8,483 bases of DNA from Chloroflexota bacterium (GTDB lineage Bacteria; Chloroflexota; Anaerolineae; B4-G1; SLSP01). Where the stretch lies: the NCBI GenBank assembly GCA_022707665.1, contig JAKJAE010000011.1:11683-20165 (forward strand), read 5' to 3'. The position numbers were made by a program, and so were the translations under genes. This document shows positions 1 to 6,011 of the stretch, one piece after another; positions within the stretch are counted from its first letter, which is position 1; every line of letters begins with the position of its first letter. The notes under the pieces were generated by a model. The model was not told the origin of the DNA. It saw only the letters and a list, made by a program, of their open reading frames with translations, and did not search any database.

Positions 1-2064
1 CGTATAAGCTGCATTAGGATCAGAGAATCGCAGCGCGTGCGCCAGAAAGGCCCACATATCCGCACGCTCTTCAATGAGGAGCTTTGTGGGTTTCCCGACG
101 CCGTGACCGGTATTGGTCTGGATGCGGATGAGGATCGGGGCGTCACCCTGTTGGGCGGCCTGCATCGCCGCAGCGAACTTGTAGGAGTGAGCGGGCATCA
201 CGCGATCATCGTGATCGCCGGTCAGAATCAGTGTGGGTGGGTAGACAGCCGGGCGCACATTGTGCAGAGGTGAGTAGGCCAGGAGTGTCCTGAACTCATC
301 AGGATCCTCTGACGAGCCATAGTCGCTCACCCACGCCCAGCCGATCGTGAACTTGTGGAAGCGCAGCATATCCATCACACCCACGGTAGGCAGGGCGGCA
401 CCGAAGAGATCGGGCCGTTGGGTCAAGCAGGCGCCAACGAGCAATCCCCCATTGGACCGCCCCTCGATGGCGAGCTTTGGCGTAGACGTGATCTTCTGGG
501 CGATGAGGTGCTCCGCACAGGCGATGAAGTCATCGAAGACGTTCTGCTTCTGATGCACGGTGCCTGCTTTGTGCCACGCCTCGCCATACTCGCCGCCGCC
601 GCGGAGATTGGCGACGGCTAGCACCCCGCCCATCTCCAGCCAGACCAGCCGGGCTACCTGAAAGGTCGGCGTGATGGCAATGTTGAACCCGCCATAGCCG
701 TAGAGCAGCGTGGGGTTCTGTCCACCTCTCTTCCAGTCCTTGCGGTGCACGAGGAAAAACGGCACCCGGGTGCCATCCTTGCTGATCGCGAAGTCCTGCT
801 CTACGACGTAGGGGGCGGAGTCAAATGCAACAGCGGGCTCGGCAATTACGGTTTTGCCAGCCGTCCGGCAGTCGAACCGGTAGACGGTAGGCGGGACCGT
901 GAACGAACTGAAGGTGAAGAAGAGCTCGTCATCCTCGCGCCGCCCGGTGAGGGTTCCCAGCGCGCCCATCCCGGGCAAAGCGATGTCCCCGAGGTACGTA
1001 CCGTCGAGCGCATACCGCCGCACCAGGTGATAAGCGTCGTGAAGCACGATGACGACAAACTCATCGTGGACCATGATCACGTGTTCAAGGGTATCGGCAC
1101 CCTCAGCAATCAACGTCTGCCAGGCCTCGCGCTCGGGATGTGCGACATCAATCGCGATGACCTTGCCCCGGGGAGCCTCGAGGTTCGTGGCAAAGTAGAA
1201 CACTGTGCCGGTGTTCCCCAGGAACTCGTAACTCGCCTCCAAGACATCGATGAGCTCCGTGAAGGTATCGCCGCTCAGGCATTTGTACACGATGCGGTTA
1301 CGCTGATCGGTCCCCTCCGAGACGTGCAGGACAAGGTAGGCGCCATCGTCTGTGACAACGGGGCTGAACCCCCACCGCGGTTGGTCAGGCCGGCTGTAGA
1401 TGAGCTCGTCTGCGCTCTGGTCAGTCCCCAGCCGGTGCAGGTAGATCTGTTGGTTGTAGTTGGCACCAGCATACTCTGTGCCTTCTTGGGGTGCCTCATA
1501 GCGCCCATAGAAGAACCCGCTGCCGTCCGGCAGCCACGCACTCTCGGAGAACTTGCTCCACGCGATTACCTCGGGCAGATCCGCACCCGTTTCAACCCTG
1601 CGGATGTGCCAGGACCGCCAGTCGGAGCCGCTAACACTGGTGGCATAGGCAACATAGCGGGCGTCGCGGCTCACCGCCAGGCCGGTCAGAGCCACCGTGC
1701 CATCGGGAGAGAGCGTATTGGGGTCGATCAGGAGCCTTCCCGGATCAACCGGGGAGTCCATAACGTAGAGCACATCCTGGTTCTGTAGCCCGCTGTTGCG
1801 GAACTGAAAGTAGCGCGCCGCGTACCTGAAAGGCGCCCCTGCCTTGGGATAGTCCCAGAGGGCCGTCAGGCGCTCCCGGATGGCCTCTTGCGTGGGGAGC
1901 CGTCCCAGATACCCAAAGGTGACGTCATTCTGGGCCTCAATCCAGGCTCGGGTTTCGGGGCTGTTCAGATCCTCGAGCCAACGATAGGGATCAGCGACAA
2001 GGGTTCCGTGGTAGTCATCGACCTGATCACATTGACGGGTCGGAGGAACGACGTACTCGGGCAT
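1..2064 (-). CDS. Prolyl oligopeptidase (S9A family serine peptidase), 3' end cut by window edge
   Basis: Prolyl oligopeptidases cut short peptides after proline; a seven-bladed propeller caps an alpha/beta-hydrolase core. Reading the minus strand from ATG at 2064 gives 688 codons without a stop. The N-terminus has the family signature (YHGTLVADPYRWLEDLNSPE, residues about 19-38). The propeller covers roughly residues 70-410 and the hydrolase domain the rest. The triad is visible: Ser537 in EGRSNGGLL, Asp619 in DHDDRV and His654 in NTGHGVGKP. The pig enzyme (710 aa) has 30 residues after its catalytic His; 34 are visible here, so only a few are probably missing. There is no signal peptide, so a cytosolic location is inferred. 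The start is supported by GGAGG (complement of 2071-2075) 6 nt upstream. The second glycine of the mammalian GGSNGG motif is Arg here, which I believe is common in bacterial members. The gene is divergent from the helicase at 2255. Confidence 0.95.
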   Translation of the reverse strand, partial: MPEYVVPPTRQCDQVDDYHGTLVADPYRWLEDLNSPETRAWIEAQNDVTFGYLGRLPTQEAIRERLTALWDYPKAGAPFRYAARYFQFRNSGLQNQDVLYVMDSPVDPGRLLIDPNTLSPDGTVALTGLAVSRDARYVAYATSVSGSDWRSWHIRRVETGADLPEVIAWSKFSESAWLPDGSGFFYGRYEAPQEGTEYAGANYNQQIYLHRLGTDQSADELIYSRPDQPRWGFSPVVTDDGAYLVLHVSEGTDQRNRIVYKCLSGDTFTELIDVLEASYEFLGNTGTVFYFATNLEAPRGKVIAIDVAHPEREAWQTLIAEGADTLEHVIMVHDEFVVIVLHDAYHLVRRYALDGTYLGDIALPGMGALGTLTGRREDDELFFTFSSFTVPPTVYRFDCRTAGKTVIAEPAVAFDSAPYVVEQDFAISKDGTRVPFFLVHRKDWKRGGQNPTLLYGYGGFNIAITPTFQVARLVWLEMGGVLAVANLRGGGEYGEAWHKAGTVHQKQNVFDDFIACAEHLIAQKITSTPKLAIEGRSNGGLLVGACLTQRPDLFGAALPTVGVMDMLRFHKFTIGWAWVSDYGSSEDPDEFRTLLAYSPLHNVRPAVYPPTLILTGDHDDRVMPAHSYKFAAAMQAAQQGDAPILIRIQTNTGHGVGKPTKLLIEERADMWAFLAHALRFSDPNAAYT

Positions 2065-2109
2065 ATCTGGCCTCCAGTCCAAAGCGGGAGTAGAGTAGCA
2101 TAGGCTACG

Positions 2110-2139
2110 AGTATATCCTCAGCTCACGGAGCTTGCCAA
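2110..2139 (-). promoter_or_regulatory. Sigma70-type promoter for the prolyl oligopeptidase gene
   Basis: On the minus strand, TTGGCA (complement of 2134-2139) lies 18 bp from TATACT (complement of 2110-2115). Each hexamer matches the consensus at five of six positions. Transcription would start near 2103, leaving a leader of about 39 nt to the ATG at 2064. The -35 shares its bases with the -35 of the divergent promoter. No experimental support is available; the call rests on hexamers and spacing. Confidence 0.65.
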
Positions 2140-2161
2140 TAGAACATACGCACTATATAAT
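2133..2161 (+). promoter_or_regulatory. Sigma70-type promoter for the TPR-DinG helicase gene
   Basis: TTGCCA (2133-2138), a 17-bp spacer and a perfect TATAAT (2156-2161) form the best consensus promoter in the window. Transcription would start near 2168, giving a leader of about 87 nt before the ATG at 2255. The -35 overlaps the -35 of the oppositely directed oligopeptidase promoter. Confidence 0.75.
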
Positions 2162-2220
2162 GGGGAATGCTGTTCACAAACGAGCGGGACCCGCCAATGA
2201 AAAGGCCCACGGAGGCGCGG

Positions 2221-2256
2221 GTACTCGATTTTCGCAGTGTGAAAGGGACCGAGTAT
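2221..2256 (+). promoter_or_regulatory. Possible start-site stem-loop in the helicase leader
   Basis: TACTCG (2222-2227) is perfectly complementary to CGAGTA (2250-2255), with a further G-U pair at 2221/2256. The 22-nt loop would hold the probable ribosome binding site AAAGGG (about 2243-2247) and the stem would include the first bases of the start codon. The stem is short and its use in vivo is unproven. Confidence 0.25.
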
Positions 2257-4735
2257 GTCGGGATGGTTGAACGCGAATGTGACCGAGATCGCCGTCCGGG
2301 CCCAGGAACGCCGCGCCTTCAAACTGCTGTTGCAGGGCAACCTGGACGGCGCCATTGCCGTCTACCGGGAGATCCTGAAGCTCGATCCCAACTGTGCAAA
2401 TGCCCATTACCAACTGGGGCTCTGCTATCGCCAGCGCCACCAATGGGATGAAGCAGCCAGGGCGTTGATGCGCGCCCACGAGCTCGGAGAGCCGCGAGCC
2501 AGGGCGTTGCTCGACGCGATGCAGGGCCCCCTCGCGCCCCAACCTCGCGCCGTGTCAGAGTCAGACGCACCGGCCAACACCGAGCCGGCAGTTGTCGTCG
2601 GCGGCCATGTCCTGACGCAGGCCAACGCACCGACGCCCAGGGCCCTTCCGCCCGAGCCAACGAACAACATAAGGGAATCGGAAGGCGTCTATGCAGTCCG
2701 AGAACGCAGACCAGGTGACGGCAGCGACAGAGATGATGTCACGACACAGCCTATCATCTGCCCGCCCATTCGGGGCATCTTTGCACCCGGCGGGCCGTTG
2801 GCAGCGTTGTTGGGAAATCGGTATCGCGCCCGTGAAGGTCAGACACAGATGGCGGACCTGGTCCGCGATGCACTTCAGGGTCGCCGCCATGCGGTGCTCG
2901 AGGCTGGCACAGGCATTGGCAAATCCTTCGCGTACCTGATTCCGGTACTCTGGTCTGGAGCTCAGGCTGTGGTCAGCACCTCGAACAAAGGGTTGATGAA
3001 CCAGCTCTGGGAGAAGGACATTCCCAAGCTCCAGCAGCTCGCTCCTCGCCCGGCCAAGGCAGCGCTCCTCAAAGGACGAAGCAACTACCTCTGCAGGTTG
3101 CGTCTGGACCGACTCCAGCAACAGGTGGGCGCGCCCAACCAGACGGCAATGCTCAAACTCGTGCAGGAAGGACTCGAAACAGCGCCCTCAGGTGATGTAG
3201 AGATGATGGGCCTTCCATCAGAGGTCGCTGCGCGGCTCACGGTGGGGGGACGCGAATGTCAGGGGCGTCGTTGCCCACATTTCGACGAGTGCTTCCACGA
3301 AGCCGCCAGGCGCGAGGCGGCAGCAGCCGACCTGGTGGTGACCAATCATGCCCTACTCTGCCATAACACCCTGCTTGCCGAGAACCACATCTTCTCGGTC
3401 CGCCCCGTGCTCATCATCGATGAAGCCCACCAGTTGCCACGCTACGCCACCGAGGCACTGACCATGGCGCTGGGCCAGGACCTGTTCTGGAGCCTGTTGA
3501 ACAACCCAGCAGTTCGCGGAGGTATCTCAGACAGCGATCTCCTCGTCGAAGCGCGCTCGGGTTACGATGACTTCTTCGGTGCTATGGAACGCCTCCGACC
3601 CGGGCGCCCTGGCTCCCACGGACGCCCCCCGCGCTGGGCATTGGAGGGCGAGCTGCAAGCGGGCTTGGGGCTGTGGGATACCCTGAACCGGATTCAGCGC
3701 GCGATCATCAACGCTCCGCAGATGGATGACGGCGACCGCGAGACAGCCGTGATGCAGGTCGAGGAGATCGCGGCGACGGTCCGGGCGCTCTCGCTTCCGG
3801 AGCCGGAGACGCACATCCGGCTGTGTGAAGTGACCGATGAGCCGTTGACTGGCACCGAGGGGACCTTTCAGGCGCTCTACCGCCCGCTGGAGGTGACCAA
3901 CCCGCTGCAGCGTATGCTCTTCGACGTCTGGCCGCGCGTGATCTGCACCAGCGCCACCCTCAGCGTCAACAATGACCTGGGATGGTTCAAGCGCCAGATC
4001 GGGCTTCCGTCGAATGACGAGGGGCCGGTGGGATTGGCAGGAGAGGGACCATCGGTCCTGTCAAAGGCGATTCCGGGGCCCTTCGACTACCGCCGGCAGA
4101 TGTTGCTCTACACGCCGCGTACGCTGATGCCCGTCTATGACGAACGGGCGCAGTCGTTCGCCAACGATTATGTGCAGCAGCTCACCGAGGAGGTCGGTCG
4201 TCTGATCGAAACAAGCCGTGGACGAGCCCTGGTGCTGTGCACCAGTCGTCAGCGGATGATCCAGCTCTACGACACGCTGGCGCCGGTCCTGCGTGCACAG
4301 TATCCCTGCTATCTTCAGGGCGACTATCCCCAGCCAGACCTCGTATCACGCTTCCAGCAGGATGGCAACGCTGTTTTGTTTGCGACACGTGGCTTCTGGG
4401 AAGGACTGGATATCCCAGGCGACGCGCTGGCCCTGGTGATCCTCGACAAGATCCCGTTCATCCCACACGATGATCCTGTGATACAGCGCCAAGAAGCGCA
4501 GGTTCGCGCCCGCGGCGGCAATCCCTTCGACGAGCTCCAGCTCGGATCTGCGATCCTCAATCTACGGCAAGGGGCCGGGCGGCTGATCCGTTCCGAAACT
4601 GATCGAGGTGTCATCGCGCTGCTCGACGGACGGGTTCTGCACAAGCGCTACGGGCAACAGATTATCCGGTCGCTACCCGAAGGGTGCCACACAACGGAGT
4701 TCGCGGATGTGGCCGCGTTCCTCAGGAAAGGCTAG
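2255..4735 (+). CDS. DinG/XPD-family Fe-S superfamily 2 DNA helicase with N-terminal TPR domain
   Basis: The 826-aa product is a probable ATP-dependent 5'-3' DNA helicase of the DinG/XPD type, a group acting in repair and on R-loops or replication obstacles. Residues about 14-85 form two TPR-like helical repeats (LLLQGNLDGAIAVYREILKL, then YQLGLCYRQRHQWDEAARAL). A Pro/Ala-rich, probably disordered linker runs from about 90 to 180. The helicase core then shows Walker A EAGTGIGKS (216-224, Lys223), four candidate 4Fe-4S cysteines between motifs Ia and II (C280, C335, C340, C346), DEAH (389-392), motif III CTSATLS (564-570), motif V GFWEGLDIPG (713-722) and motif VI QGAGRLIRS (772-780, arginine finger candidates R776 and R779). 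No exonuclease domain precedes it, unlike Gram-positive DinG proteins. The ATG follows a modest AAAGGG site. The stop codon lies at the base of a hairpin shared with the convergent activase gene. The exact cellular role is unknown. Confidence 0.93.
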   Translation: MSGWLNANVTEIAVRAQERRAFKLLLQGNLDGAIAVYREILKLDPNCANAHYQLGLCYRQRHQWDEAARALMRAHELGEPRARALLDAMQGPLAPQPRAVSESDAPANTEPAVVVGGHVLTQANAPTPRALPPEPTNNIRESEGVYAVRERRPGDGSDRDDVTTQPIICPPIRGIFAPGGPLAALLGNRYRAREGQTQMADLVRDALQGRRHAVLEAGTGIGKSFAYLIPVLWSGAQAVVSTSNKGLMNQLWEKDIPKLQQLAPRPAKAALLKGRSNYLCRLRLDRLQQQVGAPNQTAMLKLVQEGLETAPSGDVEMMGLPSEVAARLTVGGRECQGRRCPHFDECFHEAARREAAAADLVVTNHALLCHNTLLAENHIFSVRPVLIIDEAHQLPRYATEALTMALGQDLFWSLLNNPAVRGGISDSDLLVEARSGYDDFFGAMERLRPGRPGSHGRPPRWALEGELQAGLGLWDTLNRIQRAIINAPQMDDGDRETAVMQVEEIAATVRALSLPEPETHIRLCEVTDEPLTGTEGTFQALYRPLEVTNPLQRMLFDVWPRVICTSATLSVNNDLGWFKRQIGLPSNDEGPVGLAGEGPSVLSKAIPGPFDYRRQMLLYTPRTLMPVYDERAQSFANDYVQQLTEEVGRLIETSRGRALVLCTSRQRMIQLYDTLAPVLRAQYPCYLQGDYPQPDLVSRFQQDGNAVLFATRGFWEGLDIPGDALALVILDKIPFIPHDDPVIQRQEAQVRARGGNPFDELQLGSAILNLRQGAGRLIRSETDRGVIALLDGRVLHKRYGQQIIRSLPEGCHTTEFADVAAFLRKG

Positions 4736-4757
4736 GGGCGGCTTGCAGAGCCGCCCC
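4735..4757. terminator. GC-rich hairpin between convergent genes
   Basis: GGGGCGGCT (4735-4743) pairs perfectly with AGCCGCCCC (4749-4757) around a 5-nt loop. It begins at the last base of the helicase stop codon and sits 15 bp before the stop end of the convergent activase gene, so it could serve both. Neither strand has a proper run of T after the stem, so it may slow polymerase or protect the 3' end of the mRNA more than act as a classic intrinsic terminator. Confidence 0.55.
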
Positions 4758-4771
4758 CCGTGTGACAAGTC

Positions 4772-5707
4772 TCAGGAACCCTTGACGACGATGCCGTGGC
4801 TTCGAGCAAGATCCCGAAGCTCATCCATATAGGCGAGGCTGGGAGCCTCCAGCGTGGCGGCTTTGTAGTCAAGACCCAGACTGCGATACTTGTCGCCGGC
4901 CAGGCGATGGAAGCGCAGCAGCTCCAACATCGGCGGCGGCGCGCCATTGCCCTGGGCCTCCCGGATATCGGTCAGGCGGCGGACAAAGGCCGCAATGGCG
5001 CCAATGGCCTCAGGCGTGTCATTGACCGTCGGAATCACCGGCGTGCGGAACCAGACAGGTTTGTCTGTGTACATCAATTGCTCGGCAATGACGAGTATGC
5101 GCTCATTGGAGGCACCCACAGCCTTGCGATGGATCTCCGGGTCCATATGTTTGAGGTCCATCATGACCATATCGATGCAAGGCAAAAGCTCTTCAAGGTC
5201 CGACCAGCGGTAGTTACCGCACGTCTCAATAGCCGTGTGCACGCCTTCAGCTTTGGCCCGTTCGAGCAGCGCCTTTGAGAACGCCTTCTGCAACAACGGC
5301 TCACCGCCGGAGAGCGTCATCCCGCCGCCGGAATTCTGATAGAACGTCCGGTCCGCCAGGACCTCTTGCATCACATCGTCGACGGTGACCTCGTCACCGG
5401 TCATCTCCAGTGCACCCGAGAAACAGCTGTCGGTACATTTGCCACAGAGCACGCATTTATCGCGCACGTAGACGTGAACGCCATCCTCCATAATGTGCGC
5501 CCCGTGCTCACACGCCTCAAGGCACGCGCCGCAGCCGATGCAGCGCTCCGGGTAGAATTGGATCTCCCGTTTGGGGCTAATCCCCTCGGGATTGTGACAC
5601 CAGAAGCAGTGAAGAGAACAGCCCTTCAGGAAGACTGTCGTCCGAATGCCGGGTCCGTCGTGGACCGAGAAGCGTTGGATGTTGAAAACGATGCCCGACG
5701 CGCTCAA
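4772..5707 (-). CDS. Glycyl-radical enzyme activating protein (radical SAM, PflA-like) with two extra ferredoxin-type clusters
   Basis: The 311-aa product belongs to the radical SAM activases, which abstract a hydrogen from a glycine of a partner glycyl-radical enzyme under anaerobic conditions. The radical SAM cluster ligands are C30, C34 and C37 (CSLHCFWC), preceded by the activase signature SVHDGPGIRT (14-23). Two 4Fe-4S ferredoxin motifs follow: C56/C59/C62/C66 and C85/C88/C91/C95. The SAM-contacting SGGEP motif is at 133-137, and the C-terminal LLRFHRLAGDKYRSLGL block is also typical. The insert with two clusters separates it from plain PflA (about 245 aa) and places it with activases of dehydratase- or decarboxylase-type partners; which one cannot be told. 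The start is TTG: an in-frame TAG lies 9 nt upstream, no ATG occurs before codon 73, and a strong GGGAGG precedes it. No glycyl-radical enzyme gene is in the window. Confidence 0.93.
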   Translation of the reverse strand: MSASGIVFNIQRFSVHDGPGIRTTVFLKGCSLHCFWCHNPEGISPKREIQFYPERCIGCGACLEACEHGAHIMEDGVHVYVRDKCVLCGKCTDSCFSGALEMTGDEVTVDDVMQEVLADRTFYQNSGGGMTLSGGEPLLQKAFSKALLERAKAEGVHTAIETCGNYRWSDLEELLPCIDMVMMDLKHMDPEIHRKAVGASNERILVIAEQLMYTDKPVWFRTPVIPTVNDTPEAIGAIAAFVRRLTDIREAQGNGAPPPMLELLRFHRLAGDKYRSLGLDYKAATLEAPSLAYMDELRDLARSHGIVVKGS

Positions 5708-5711
5708 ATCT

Positions 5712-5717
5712 CCTCCC
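5712..5717 (-). promoter_or_regulatory. Strong ribosome binding site that fixes the TTG start of the activase
   Basis: The minus strand reads GGGAGG, then AGAT, then TTG. The in-frame TAG (complement of 5717-5719) abuts this site, so no longer reading is possible. The 4-nt spacing is a little short but acceptable. Confidence 0.75.
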
Positions 5718-5731
5718 TATTGCTGCGATGG

Positions 5732-5787
5732 TGGATGGGAATCAATGCCCATCCAAGGATACTGGCATCCCCTGTTGGAGATGCCAG
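5732..5787 (-). promoter_or_regulatory. Two tandem hairpins in the activase leader
   Basis: CTGGCATC (5762-5769) pairs with GATGCCAG (5780-5787) around a 10-nt loop. TGGATGGG (5732-5739) pairs with CCCATCCA (5748-5755) around an 8-nt loop. Both stems are perfect 8-bp helices, 6 nt apart. They lie between the predicted transcription start (about 5807) and the ribosome binding site, so they would form in the 5' leader of the activase mRNA. I do not recognise a known riboswitch class. Roles in mRNA stability, translation control or DNA-level protein binding are all possible. Confidence 0.45.
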
Positions 5788-5813
5788 CGTGTCCGGATAA
5801 CGATGTACAAACC

Positions 5814-5841
5814 ATGATACCCCTTGTCACCTGAATGTAAA
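5814..5841 (-). promoter_or_regulatory. Candidate promoter for the activase gene
   Basis: On the minus strand, TTTACA (complement of 5836-5841) is followed after 16 bp by TATCAT (complement of 5814-5819). Transcription would start near 5807, about 100 nt before the TTG. An inverted repeat, TTGTCAC/GTGACAA, brackets the -35. The upstream tRNA terminator means this gene needs its own promoter. Confidence 0.5.
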
Positions 5842-5857
5842 GACAGTCGTGTGACAA
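5824..5857. repeat. Inverted repeat TTGTCAC-N20-GTGACAA around the activase -35
   Basis: TTGTCAC (5824-5830) and GTGACAA (5851-5857) are perfect 7-bp inverted arms separated by 20 bp. The candidate -35 of the activase promoter lies between them. The half-site spacing of 27 bp centre to centre would suit a dimeric or looping regulator, but I cannot name one. Confidence 0.4.
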
Positions 5858-5865
5858 ACCGACCC

Positions 5866-5899
5866 AAAACACAGCGGCCCGGGCAGGTGCCCGGGCCGC
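5866..5899 (-). terminator. Intrinsic terminator downstream of tRNA-Gln
   Basis: A perfect GC-rich inverted repeat, GCGGCCCGGGCA (5874-5885) with TGCCCGGGCCGC (5888-5899), starts 5 nt beyond the tRNA 3' end. On the minus strand it is followed by TGTGTTTT, giving a short T-run (complement of 5866-5869). This separates the tRNA transcript from the activase gene. Confidence 0.8.
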
Positions 5900-5903
5900 C
5901 AGG

Positions 5904-5975
5904 CTGGGGCGGCACGATTCGAACGTGCGATAAACGGATTCAAAGTCCGTCGCCTTGCCACTTGGCCACGCCCCA
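5904..5975 (-). tRNA. tRNA-Gln (anticodon UUG)
   Basis: The minus strand folds into a 72-nt cloverleaf. The acceptor arms TGGGGCG and CGCCCCA give the U1-A72 pair characteristic of glutamine tRNAs, and G73 is the discriminator. The anticodon loop is CTTTGAA with anticodon TTG, reading CAA. The T arm is GCACG-TTCGAAT-CGTGC. The CCA end is not encoded (the bases after G73 read CCT), so it must be added by nucleotidyltransferase. The gene has its own promoter and terminator and lies 36 bp downstream of the channel gene. Confidence 0.96.
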
Positions 5976-5983
5976 ACTACCTA

Positions 5984-6011
5984 ATTATAGCGCAAGATCG
6001 CGCAGCGACAA
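5984..6011 (-). promoter_or_regulatory. Promoter of tRNA-Gln
   Basis: On the minus strand, TTGTCG (complement of 6006-6011) is followed after 16 bp by a perfect TATAAT (complement of 5984-5989). The -10 ends 8 nt before the mature tRNA 5' end, so the transcript would begin almost at the tRNA itself. The -35 directly abuts the stop codon of the channel gene (6012-6014). Confidence 0.75.

Noticed and set aside
745..1788. A 347-codon open frame on the plus strand.
   Set aside because: It is antisense to the prolyl oligopeptidase, which has its full family signature and triad on the minus strand. The plus-strand translation shows no recognisable domain and is a shadow of the GC-rich code.
2167..2451. 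A 94-codon plus-strand frame whose ATG sits 5 nt after the TATAAT, which could be a leaderless gene.
   Set aside because: It has no ribosome binding site, overlaps the helicase coding region for about 200 bp in another frame, and its translation is Arg/Pro-rich without a recognisable fold. A short regulatory upstream frame cannot be excluded.
4796..5278. A 160-codon plus-strand frame opposite the activase gene.
   Set aside because: All radical SAM and ferredoxin motifs are on the minus strand, so this is an antisense shadow.
5732..5745. FNR-like site on the minus strand, TTGAT-TCCC-ATCCA, attractive for an anaerobic activase gene.
   Set aside because: It matches nine of ten consensus half-site bases, but it lies about 60 nt downstream of the predicted transcription start and is explained by the leader hairpin, so activation from there is unlikely.
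5904..5975. tRNA 3' end as a possible integration site for a mobile element.
   Set aside because: No integrase gene and no second copy of the tRNA 3' sequence is present in the window.
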